This document shows, in pieces, positions 1 through 5,831 of a stretch of 7,463 nucleotides of DNA. The stretch is from assembly GCA_043718245.1 (NCBI GenBank), contig JAYSWB010000010.1, positions 1 to 7,463 of the forward strand, given 5' to 3'. Numbering within the stretch: position 1 is the first letter of the stretch; every line of letters starts with the position of its first letter. The position numbers and the translations under genes were made by a program. The notes below the pieces were generated by a model. That model did not search any database. It saw nothing but the letters and a program-made list of their open reading frames with translations, and was not told the DNA's origin. This DNA is from JBAXAB01 sp043718245. GTDB taxonomy: Bacteria; Patescibacteriota; Minisyncoccia; Phycocordibacterales; CAIZLB01.

Positions 1-47
1 GCCTCACGACGCACCTTCGGCATGTGAGGGTTCTTTGTATATGCCAT
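1..47 (-). CDS. Partial gene, N-terminus only; possible transposase-type HTH protein
   Basis: Reading leftward from an ATG at 47-45, an open frame runs off the window edge after 15 complete codons: MAYTKNPHMPKVRREA (the last residue is inferred from two bases). A second in-frame ATG lies at 23-21. This opening resembles from memory the start of helix-turn-helix/IS481-like transposases common in Patescibacteria, which begin MAYT.NP..PKVR and continue into a winged-helix DNA-binding domain. That domain, and any DDE catalytic residues, would lie outside the window, so the identity is tentative. It is co-directional with the toxin-antitoxin pair, 82 bp downstream of the antitoxin stop. No terminal inverted repeat could be assigned with confidence. 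Confidence 0.4.
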   Translation of the reverse strand, partial: MAYTKNPHMPKVRRE

Positions 48-129
48 GAACTTAGTTTAAATGATGTGGTGCGTCCAAGCTATTGAACCATTACGTTAGA
101 GTTCGCTTTCTAAATTTCTGTGTTGTAGT

Positions 130-408
130 TTATACAAATCGAATTTCTAGTTTACTGTTAAGTGCCTTCGCTAATTTTTTCATGAATTTAAGAGAGGGAT
201 TGTATGTTCCAGACTCTAGTCGAGAGACCGCTGATTGGTTGGTCCCTAGTCTTTTGGCAAGTTGTTTTTGGGTGATGTGTTTTTGGATTCTTTTTTGTAA
301 AATTTGTTCAATCAAGTCGAATTCAGGGCCGAGATCGTCATAGGCTTTTTTAAATTTTGGGTTTTTAAAGCTCTCCTTCATTAGTTGTTCAAGAGTGATT
401 GTTTTCAT
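130..408 (-). CDS. XRE-family antitoxin (HigA-like) of a type II toxin-antitoxin pair
   Basis: A 92-residue protein with a basic, helical N-terminal part and a cro/C1-type helix-turn-helix at about residues 46-67, where TQKQLAKRLGTNQSAVSRLE gives the turn and recognition helix, followed by GTYNPSLKFMKKLAKAL. The family binds and neutralises its cognate toxin and represses their shared promoter. Here it lies 29 bp downstream of a RelE/HigB-fold toxin gene on the same strand, the reverse order typical of higBA systems. The ATG at 408-406 has no Shine-Dalgarno sequence; the AT-rich gap before it holds an imperfect dyad (421-434). The protein ends in a short strand-like tail (KLEIRFV), as in other HigA/HTH_37-type antitoxins. 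The role is clear from fold and pairing; the exact subfamily is not certain. Confidence 0.85.
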   Translation of the reverse strand: MKTITLEQLMKESFKNPKFKKAYDDLGPEFDLIEQILQKRIQKHITQKQLAKRLGTNQSAVSRLESGTYNPSLKFMKKLAKALNSKLEIRFV

Positions 409-420
409 ATGTTAAGTGTA

Positions 421-434
421 TTACATATAAGTAA
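421..434. promoter_or_regulatory. Imperfect 14-bp dyad between toxin and antitoxin genes
   Basis: The sequence TTACATATAAGTAA reads TTAC-n-TATA-n-GTAA on both strands, with mismatches only at the two n positions. It sits in the 29-bp gap between the toxin stop and the antitoxin start. A dyad this size could be an operator half-pair for the HTH antitoxin or part of an internal antitoxin promoter, but such AT-rich palindromes also arise by chance, and no second copy was found upstream of the toxin gene. Confidence 0.2.
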
Positions 435-437
435 TAT

Positions 438-740
438 TTACAAGTTTCGGTGCATTTTGTGTATTTGTAGTAAATCCCTTTTCATTATTTTATTAGACTT
501 TTTAATAAATCCATAGAAAATATAGGCTTTTTTGTTTTTAAAGGTATAAATAAGTCTAATACTACTATCGCCTAAATCTCTTAATTCAAAAATATTTCTT
601 GAAATGTTTTTACTAGAGGGCATACGTAAATTGCTTCCGAATTTCTCTAATAATTTGGCTAATTTAATCGCACGCCCATGATTTTCATCAGCAAGAGAAT
701 TAATAAATTCCCGAGCCTTAATGGTTATTTCTACTCCCAT
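438..740 (-). CDS. RelE/HigB-fold toxin (phage Gp49-like family)
   Basis: A 100-residue basic protein. The diagnostic C-terminal half reads FELRDLG (residues 51-57), then SSIRLIYTF (59-67, with R62 and Y65), then YGFIKKSNK (76-84) and a closing basic helix. This is the order of the HigB/Gp49-like branch of the RelE superfamily, whose members are ribosome-dependent or ribosome-associated mRNA interferases. Residues 8-35 form the usual two N-terminal helices. The ATG at 740-738 opens the gene; TAA closes it at 438. The following gene encodes its likely antitoxin, so the pair should be one transcript running leftward, divergent from grpE. There is no Shine-Dalgarno site and no clear sigma70 promoter in 741-808. 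All expected toxin features appear intact. Confidence 0.85.
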   Translation of the reverse strand: MGVEITIKAREFINSLADENHGRAIKLAKLLEKFGSNLRMPSSKNISRNIFELRDLGDSSIRLIYTFKNKKAYIFYGFIKKSNKIMKRDLLQIHKMHRNL

Positions 741-808
741 CTCAATATTATCAACAAGTCATCTTAAATCCCCATAAATAATTTCTGAAGATCTATTCAT
801 ACAAAAAC

Positions 809-837
809 TTGCCAAGCTGCCCAAAAATCACTAAAAT
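809..837 (+). promoter_or_regulatory. Predicted sigma70-type promoter of grpE-dnaK
   Basis: A -35 box TTGCCA (809-814, five of six consensus bases) and a -10 box TAAAAT (832-837, five of six) are separated by exactly 17 bp. Transcription would begin at about 843-846, leaving only a few untranslated bases before the ATG at 848. No CIRCE-type inverted repeat (GCACTC...GAGTGC) is present, so control by HrcA is not supported here. The TTG at 809, sometimes usable as a start, falls inside the -35 box. Confidence 0.55.
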
Positions 838-847
838 ACCCCTACTT

Positions 848-1450
848 ATGAAAAAAGATGACAATATAAAGCCCTTAGAGGAGGAGGTTGTGGTATCTGA
901 CACTGAAGGCGAGGACGATATCGTCTTTGAAGAGGAGGGTGAGACGGCAAAAGATACGGTAAAAAAGCTCCGTGAAAAGCTTAAAAATGTCGAATTGGCC
1001 AAGATGGAATATCTCGAATCTATGCAGCGCATGAAGGCAGATTATGTAAATGCCAAGAAGAGAGATGATGAATCAAAAATCGAGATGATCCGATATGCCA
1101 ATATGCATTTTGCCGAAGAGCTTCTACCAATCCTGGATTCTTTCGAGCAAGCTATGGCGGATAAGGAAAAATGGGAGAGCGTTTCAAAAGAGTGGAGAAA
1201 TGGAGTAGAAGGTATCTATCAAAAAGTTCTTGCGGTCTTTAATAAAAATAATATTACAGGATTTTGCGAGGTTGGGGAAACTTTTGATCCAAATTTACAT
1301 CATTCAATTAAAGTGGTTGCAACAGAGGATAAAACACAGGATGGAACAATCGCTGGGGTACTTCAGAAAGGTTACAAAACAGGAGAGAAAATCATAAGAC
1401 CGGCGATGGTGGCGGTGTATGAAAGCAAGAACTTGACAGACACTGTATAA
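848..1450 (+). CDS. grpE: Nucleotide exchange factor GrpE
   Basis: GrpE is the homodimeric cochaperone that opens the DnaK nucleotide-binding cleft to release ADP. The 200-residue product has the family layout: an acidic disordered N-terminus (about 1-34), a long coiled-coil helix (about 35-85, including LREKLKNVELAKMEYLESM), a helical middle with EELLPILDSFEQAM, and a C-terminal beta domain with the signature GETFDPNLHHSI followed by GTIAGVLQKGY and KIIRPAMVAVYES. Length is normal for the family. An in-frame TTG at 809 would add 13 residues (MPSCPKITKIPLL), but that stretch overlaps the predicted -35 box, so the ATG at 848 is preferred. No Shine-Dalgarno sequence precedes it. dnaK follows after 32 bp on the same strand, making an operon. 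Confidence 0.96.
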   Translation: MKKDDNIKPLEEEVVVSDTEGEDDIVFEEEGETAKDTVKKLREKLKNVELAKMEYLESMQRMKADYVNAKKRDDESKIEMIRYANMHFAEELLPILDSFEQAMADKEKWESVSKEWRNGVEGIYQKVLAVFNKNNITGFCEVGETFDPNLHHSIKVVATEDKTQDGTIAGVLQKGYKTGEKIIRPAMVAVYESKNLTDTV

Positions 1451-1482
1451 TAATAAAACAAAATTAATTTAAAAAATAAAAT

Positions 1483-3351
1483 ATGGCAAAAATCATCGGA
1501 ATCGATCTAGGAACAACAAACTCGGCAGTCGCTATCATGGAAGCAGGGGATCCTAAAATTTTGGAAAACGCAGAGGGAGCTCGTACTACCCCTTCTATTG
1601 TTGCGATTTCAAAAACTAATGAACGACTTGTGGGGCTTCTAGCAAAGCGCCAGGCTGTTACTAATCCAAAGAATACTGTTCAGGGGATCAAGCGCTTCAT
1701 TGGTCACAGCTTTGATGAGGCGGGCATTCAAGCTGACATGAAGACGATCGCATATCAAGTGCTTAAGGCTGAAAACGGCGGAGTAAAAGTAAAAATGGGC
1801 GACAAGGACTACTCGCCAGAAGAAGTGTCTGCAATGATTCTTACAAAGTTAAAAAATGATGCTGAAGCCAAGATCGGCGAGAAAATCACCGAAGCCATTA
1901 TTACTGTCCCTGCATATTTTAATGACTCTCAAAGACAGGCAACAAAGGACGCTGGGCGAATTGCAGGTCTTGATGTAAAGCGAATTATTAATGAGCCAAC
2001 TGCAGCGGCTCTTGCCTACGGATTTAATAAAAAGAAGGATGAAAAAATTGCGATTTTCGACTTTGGAGGAGGAACTTTTGATATTTCAATTCTAGAGGTA
2101 GGAGATGATGTTGTAGAAGTAAAATCAACTGATGGAGATCACCGATTAGGAGGACGAGATATCGACTACAAGGTTTTGAACTGGATTGCAGATGAATTCA
2201 AGAAGGACAGCGGGATTGATGTCCGAGGGGATGCTCTTGCGATGCAACGATTGGACGAAGCCGCAGAAAAAGCCAAGATCGAATTGTCTACTGCCACTGA
2301 ATCTGAAATTAATATTCCATTTATTACTTCTGATGCGAATGGCCCAAAGCACTTGGTTATGAAGATCACAAGAGCAAAATTGGAAGAAATTGCAGATGAA
2401 TTCTTGACTCGGGCGATGCAGATTACAAAGAGGGCGCTTGAAGCTTCACCTTTCAAGGTTTCAGAGATTAACGAAATAGTTTTGGTTGGAGGACAGACTC
2501 GAATGCCAAAAATACAGCAGATTGTAAAAGAATACTTTGGAAAGGAACCAAACAAATCAATCAATCCGGACGAAGTAGTGGCGCTAGGCGCGGCCATCCA
2601 AGGTGGAATTATAAGCGGGGATGTGAAGGATATTTTACTTCTTGATGTTATTCCATTGTCACTTGGAATCGAAACTATGGGCGGGGTCGGGACAAAATTA
2701 ATCGACAAGAATACAACTATTCCAACATCTCGTTCGCAAGTTTTTTCAACAGCTGCTGACAATCAAACATCCGTTGAGATCCACATTTTCCAAGGAGAGC
2801 GCGCGATGGCAAGAGATAACAAATCTCTAGGGCGATTTATTCTAGACGGAATCCCACCTGCGCCGAGAGGGATGCCCCAAGTAGAAGTTTCATTTGATGT
2901 TGATGCAAACGGAATTTTGAACGTGAAGGCAAAAGACAAAGCGTCTAACAAAGAGCAATCAATTCGCATCGAAGCTTCGTCGGGGCTTTCGAAAGATGAT
3001 ATTGAACGGATGAAAAAAGACGCAGAAATTAATGATGCCGATGATAAAAAGAAAAAAGAAGAGGTTGAAACTAGAAATATCGCAGAGCAATTAATTTACA
3101 CAGCGGAAAAAGCAGTAAAAGATAATAAGGAAAAAGTTTCTGCAGAAATAGTTTCTTCTATTGAAGCAAAAATTGCTGATGCAAAGAAGGCCAAAGAGGG
3201 AACTGATATGGTGGTGTTGAAGTCTGCAACTGAGGCACTTTCGACAGAGCTTTCAAAGATTGGAGAGGCAATGTCAAAGGCTGGGGCTGAAGCGCCAAAG
3301 ACAGAGGAGGACGGGACTGATGAGAAGGTTCATGATGCTGAGGCGAAGTAA
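1483..3351 (+). CDS. dnaK: Molecular chaperone DnaK (Hsp70)
   Basis: ATP-dependent Hsp70 chaperone that binds exposed hydrophobic segments of client proteins with DnaJ and GrpE. The 622-residue product is full length. The ATPase domain carries IGIDLGTTNSAV (5-16), AKRQAVTNP with the catalytic lysine of GIKRFIG at K70, EPTAAALAYGF (from 171), DFGGGTFD (193-200, T198 matching the autophosphorylated threonine) and VGGQTRMP (335-342). The linker DVKDILLLDV starts at 380, then the beta substrate-binding domain and a helical lid from about 500. The ATPase domain keeps the roughly 25-residue segment after K70 that Gram-positive DnaKs lack. The tail is short and acidic, ending VHDAEAK, without the EEVK-type end of proteobacterial DnaK. 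The start follows an A-rich 32-bp gap with no Shine-Dalgarno. No dnaJ follows. Confidence 0.98.
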   Translation: MAKIIGIDLGTTNSAVAIMEAGDPKILENAEGARTTPSIVAISKTNERLVGLLAKRQAVTNPKNTVQGIKRFIGHSFDEAGIQADMKTIAYQVLKAENGGVKVKMGDKDYSPEEVSAMILTKLKNDAEAKIGEKITEAIITVPAYFNDSQRQATKDAGRIAGLDVKRIINEPTAAALAYGFNKKKDEKIAIFDFGGGTFDISILEVGDDVVEVKSTDGDHRLGGRDIDYKVLNWIADEFKKDSGIDVRGDALAMQRLDEAAEKAKIELSTATESEINIPFITSDANGPKHLVMKITRAKLEEIADEFLTRAMQITKRALEASPFKVSEINEIVLVGGQTRMPKIQQIVKEYFGKEPNKSINPDEVVALGAAIQGGIISGDVKDILLLDVIPLSLGIETMGGVGTKLIDKNTTIPTSRSQVFSTAADNQTSVEIHIFQGERAMARDNKSLGRFILDGIPPAPRGMPQVEVSFDVDANGILNVKAKDKASNKEQSIRIEASSGLSKDDIERMKKDAEINDADDKKKKEEVETRNIAEQLIYTAEKAVKDNKEKVSAEIVSSIEAKIADAKKAKEGTDMVVLKSATEALSTELSKIGEAMSKAGAEAPKTEEDGTDEKVHDAEAK

Positions 3352-3360
3352 GGTTTAGTA

Positions 3361-3405
3361 AAAAAACACTGACGGTTCGGCTGGGGCGAGACAATCGGTG
3401 TTTTT
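3361..3405 (+). terminator. Intrinsic terminator of grpE-dnaK with a GC-rich structured loop
   Basis: The left arm AAAAACACTGA (3362-3372) pairs with TCGGTGTTTTT (3395-3405): eleven pairs, one of them U-G, ending in a U tract that continues TTTTTCTG. It begins ten bases after the dnaK stop. The 22-base loop is unusually GC-rich and can form an inner stem TTCG (3376-3379) with CGAG (3387-3390, one G-U pair) around GCTGGGG. The A-run before the stem means it might also work on the opposite strand. Confidence 0.8.
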
Positions 3406-3409
3406 CTGC

Positions 3410-3438
3410 TTTACAGGTAAAATATAAAAACGTATAAT
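3410..3438 (+). promoter_or_regulatory. Strong sigma70-type promoter of the surface-protein gene
   Basis: A -35 box TTTACA (3410-3415, five of six consensus bases) and a perfect -10 box TATAAT (3433-3438) are spaced by exactly 17 bp. The expected start is near 3445, giving an AT-only leader of about 28 nt before the ATG at 3473. The -35 box begins only five bases after the U tract of the dnaK terminator, so this gene is an independent transcription unit. Confidence 0.7.
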
Positions 3439-3472
3439 TAATATATTATTTAACAAAATTAATATTTTATTT

Positions 3473-5755
3473 ATGAAGACAGCTATTAATCGTGTTTTCG
3501 GGGGGGGTATTGTTTTAGTTTTATTATTTTCTCTTACAATTAGCAAAGTAGAAGCAGGCGCCTCAGCATCTGTTTTTACCGGCAACCTCTCTGTGGGTGC
3601 TGCTGGATCAAGTGTTGCAGCATTACAACACTTTTTAATCTGGAAAGGATATGACCTTACAGGCTATACCCCGGGGACTTTTGACTGGGAGACTCAATCT
3701 GAACTTGCAAAATATCAGGCCACTAAAAACATCTCTACCACAGGAAACTTTGGCCCGATAACTCGAGCGGCAGTAATTGCAGATGTCGGCAGCGGAACAA
3801 TTCCAACACCAAACGTCGTTCAACTATCACCTACAGCTAACCCTAGTGCCACAGGAGGTATCTTTACTAAAAACCTTTCATACGGATCTGAAGGTGCTGA
3901 TGTTGTCGCTCTCCAAAACTTTTTAATTTCAAAAGGATATGACCTTACTGGCTATACCTCTGGAGATTATGGTAACGAGACTCAGGCAGAGCTTGCCAGA
4001 TATCAAGCGACAAAAGGCATTTCATCAACAGGAAACTTTGGCCCAAAGACTCGTGCGGCAGTTAATGCAGATGTTGGCAGTGGAGCAATTCCAACACCAG
4101 GAACTGGTACAACAGGATCAAATCCAACAGCTACCACTGCGGTCCTTACACAAAATATGTCATTCGGATCAACTGGTTCTCAGGTTACCCTTCTCCAGAA
4201 TTTTCTATTATCAAAGGGATATGACCTCGCAGGATATGTCTCAGGATCTTACGATTATAGGACTCAATCAGCAGTTGCTAAATATCAAGGAACAAAAGGT
4301 ATTTCAACAACAGGAAGCGTTGGACCGTTAACTCGAGCTGCAATAATTGCAGATGTAGGAGCGGGCACAATTTCTGCCCCGTCTACGCAAGGTACGACAG
4401 GATCATCAGGAACTACTGGATCGTCAGGTTCCTCTGGTTCGAACGCTTCATCGGGATATTTTAAGCGTGATATGTCTTATGGAGAGGTAGGAAATGATGT
4501 GATTGCACTTCAAAAATTCTTGATTTCAAAGGGATACACTTTAAGTGGTTACACATCAGGACAATATGATTATCCTACACAAAGAGATCTGGCTAGATAT
4601 CAAGCTACAAAAGGCATTGGAGCGACAGGAAACCTAGGTCCACGTACTCGTGAAGCAATCCTCGCTGATGGTGGTGCAAGTATTACTGTAACTTCAAGCG
4701 CTCAAATTAATGCTTCGTATACAAATACTTATAGTAACAGTAATAATACAAGCACAAGTACTAGCTCGGGCGGGGGAAGTTCTAGCGTATTCTATCGAGG
4801 TTTAAATTGGGGGTCAGCCGGTCCGGATGTTACCGCTCTTCAGAACTTCCTTATTGGAAAAGGGTATGACCTTACAGGATATACACCAGGGCTTTTTGAA
4901 GATGAGACATCAACTGCATTGGCAAATTATCAAGCTACTAAAGGTATTTCATCTAGTGGATCTTTTGGTCCTATGACAACGAAGGCTGTTATTGAGGATA
5001 TGGGAAGTGGTACTCAGGTAAATTCAAATGTGCAAAATACAAGTAATTCAACCTCAAATTCTAACGGTACGACAAATTCAGGTACTTCAGCATCTTCAAA
5101 TGTAAATAGTGTATACCCAAGTTTCGGGGCAAGTGTGTTCAAGCGGGACTTAAGAATAATAAGCGCTAATGCAGGTAATGATGTTGCTGTTCTTCAGAAT
5201 TTTCTAATTTATAAGGGTTATATACCATCTGGCTATATTCAAGGTTATTTCGGGAAAGAAACTTCACATGCGATTGAGCTATACCAATTAGCAAAAGGTA
5301 TTCCATTGAATGGAAATTTTGATCAATTAACCAGGGCGGCAGTTATTGCAGATATAGGTTCAAATACAATTCCGAGTATTTACACATGGAGTGTTCCTTC
5401 AAATACCAATAACGAGGATTGGGGACAAGTAGATTGTCCTTCTCCAAGAAGTAATGTGCGTGAATTTATAAGTGCAAGTCTTAGTCCGGGAAGTGTGCAC
5501 CATGGAAATCGCCACTTAAAGTGTTTCTTAAGATGGAAAGGTTTTTACAACGGAATCTATTCTAATATTTATTTTGGTGATAAAACTAAATTAGCTTTAC
5601 AGCAATACCAAGCAACAAAGGGTTTATCACAAACCGGCAGCTTATTTGATGGAACTACTATCAATTCAATCCAACAAGACTTACAAACACTTTCTCAAAG
5701 CTTTGGATCTGGTGGCGAATATTCAACATATGTGAGTGGCAGTAGTCAGTACTAA
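3473..5755 (+). CDS. Secreted protein with seven tandem peptidoglycan-binding-like modules
   Basis: A 760-residue exported protein. Residues 1-28 are a Sec signal peptide: positive start MKTAINR, hydrophobic IVLVLLFSLTI, likely cleavage after VEA (26-28). The rest is seven modules of the PG_binding_1 type (G..G..V..LQ.FL..KGY.L.GY..G.....T...LA.YQATKGI..TG.FGP.TRAAV..D), at about residues 34-113, 130-209, 224-303, 329-404, 439-515, 555-634 and 664-740. Linkers are Pro/Thr-rich, then Gly/Ser/Thr-rich, then Asn/Ser/Thr-rich. There is no catalytic domain, sortase motif or C-terminal membrane segment, so it probably acts by binding wall glycan or another surface polymer; the ligand is not shown by sequence. 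Modules 6 and 7 are diverged, and only module 7 and its lead-in hold cysteines (C655, C684). A run of eight G falls in the signal-peptide codons. Its own promoter and terminator make it monocistronic. Confidence 0.9.
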   Translation: MKTAINRVFGGGIVLVLLFSLTISKVEAGASASVFTGNLSVGAAGSSVAALQHFLIWKGYDLTGYTPGTFDWETQSELAKYQATKNISTTGNFGPITRAAVIADVGSGTIPTPNVVQLSPTANPSATGGIFTKNLSYGSEGADVVALQNFLISKGYDLTGYTSGDYGNETQAELARYQATKGISSTGNFGPKTRAAVNADVGSGAIPTPGTGTTGSNPTATTAVLTQNMSFGSTGSQVTLLQNFLLSKGYDLAGYVSGSYDYRTQSAVAKYQGTKGISTTGSVGPLTRAAIIADVGAGTISAPSTQGTTGSSGTTGSSGSSGSNASSGYFKRDMSYGEVGNDVIALQKFLISKGYTLSGYTSGQYDYPTQRDLARYQATKGIGATGNLGPRTREAILADGGASITVTSSAQINASYTNTYSNSNNTSTSTSSGGGSSSVFYRGLNWGSAGPDVTALQNFLIGKGYDLTGYTPGLFEDETSTALANYQATKGISSSGSFGPMTTKAVIEDMGSGTQVNSNVQNTSNSTSNSNGTTNSGTSASSNVNSVYPSFGASVFKRDLRIISANAGNDVAVLQNFLIYKGYIPSGYIQGYFGKETSHAIELYQLAKGIPLNGNFDQLTRAAVIADIGSNTIPSIYTWSVPSNTNNEDWGQVDCPSPRSNVREFISASLSPGSVHHGNRHLKCFLRWKGFYNGIYSNIYFGDKTKLALQQYQATKGLSQTGSLFDGTTINSIQQDLQTLSQSFGSGGEYSTYVSGSSQY
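3500..3507 (+). repeat. G8 homopolymer inside the signal-peptide codons
   Basis: Eight consecutive G residues encode part of F9-G10-G11-G12-I13 in an otherwise AT-rich gene start. A gain or loss of one G would shift the frame before the hydrophobic core of the signal peptide and abolish the 760-residue protein. Tracts like this are known slippage sites in contingency genes of other bacteria; use as a switch here is inference. Confidence 0.9.
3572..5692 (+). repeat. Seven-unit tandem repeat within the surface-protein gene
   Basis: Units lie at about 3572-3811, 3860-4099, 4142-4381, 4457-4684, 4787-5017, 5135-5374 and 5462-5692. Periods are 288, 285, 315 and 330 bp between the first five, and then longer. 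Units 1 and 2 share near-identical DNA blocks, for example GGATATGACCTTAC with a single change just after it, showing duplication recent enough to be visible at base level. Unit 6 has a two-residue insertion before its LQNFL motif. Unit 7 keeps YQATKG but has lost most of the TRAAV end. Confidence 0.9.
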
Positions 5756-5764
5756 GGAGCTTTT

Positions 5765-5824
5765 CACAAAAAAAGAGACGCGCGACCCTGTACGAATTAG
5801 AGTCGCGCGCCTTTTGATTTTGTG
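5765..5824. terminator. Bidirectional GC-rich terminator between convergent genes
   Basis: CGCGCGAC (5779-5786) pairs perfectly with GTCGCGCG (5802-5809) around a 15-base loop. Rightward transcription meets CCTTTTGATTTT after the stem; leftward transcription meets TCTCTTTTTTTTGTG. Outer arms CACAAAA (5765-5771) and TTTTGTG (5818-5824) also match. It lies between the stop of the surface-protein gene (5755) and the stop of the minus-strand orphan gene (5832) and can serve both. Confidence 0.85.
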
Positions 5825-5831
5825 GGTGGTG

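Noticed and set aside
83..343. A plus-strand 86-codon frame at the left edge
   Set aside because: It lies opposite the antitoxin gene, whose HTH motif is clear; the plus-strand translation has no support.
741..800. Possible promoter for the toxin-antitoxin pair (TTCAGA, 17 bp, TAAGAT on the minus strand)
   Set aside because: Both boxes match only four of six consensus bases, which is expected by chance in AT-rich DNA.
809..847. A TTG start giving GrpE 13 extra residues
   Set aside because: The stretch coincides with a well-spaced -35/-10 promoter, and the extra residues do not resemble GrpE N-termini, which begin with an acidic tail as the ATG at 848 does.
2166..2762. A 198-codon open frame on the minus strand opposite dnaK
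   Set aside because: Long antisense frames opposite hsp70 genes are a known codon-bias artefact. Its translation has no recognisable domain, and the plus strand is unambiguous DnaK throughout.
3939..4331. A 130-codon frame in the repeat region of the surface-protein gene
   Set aside because: It is a shifted reading of the tandem repeats, which is why it looks Gln-rich and repetitive. The main frame has a signal peptide and conserved modules.
4384..4450. Short repeats in the Gly/Ser/Thr linker as a CRISPR-like or minisatellite array
   Set aside because: They are in-frame codon repeats of a flexible linker (TTGSSG units), with no spacers or regular repeat-spacer structure.
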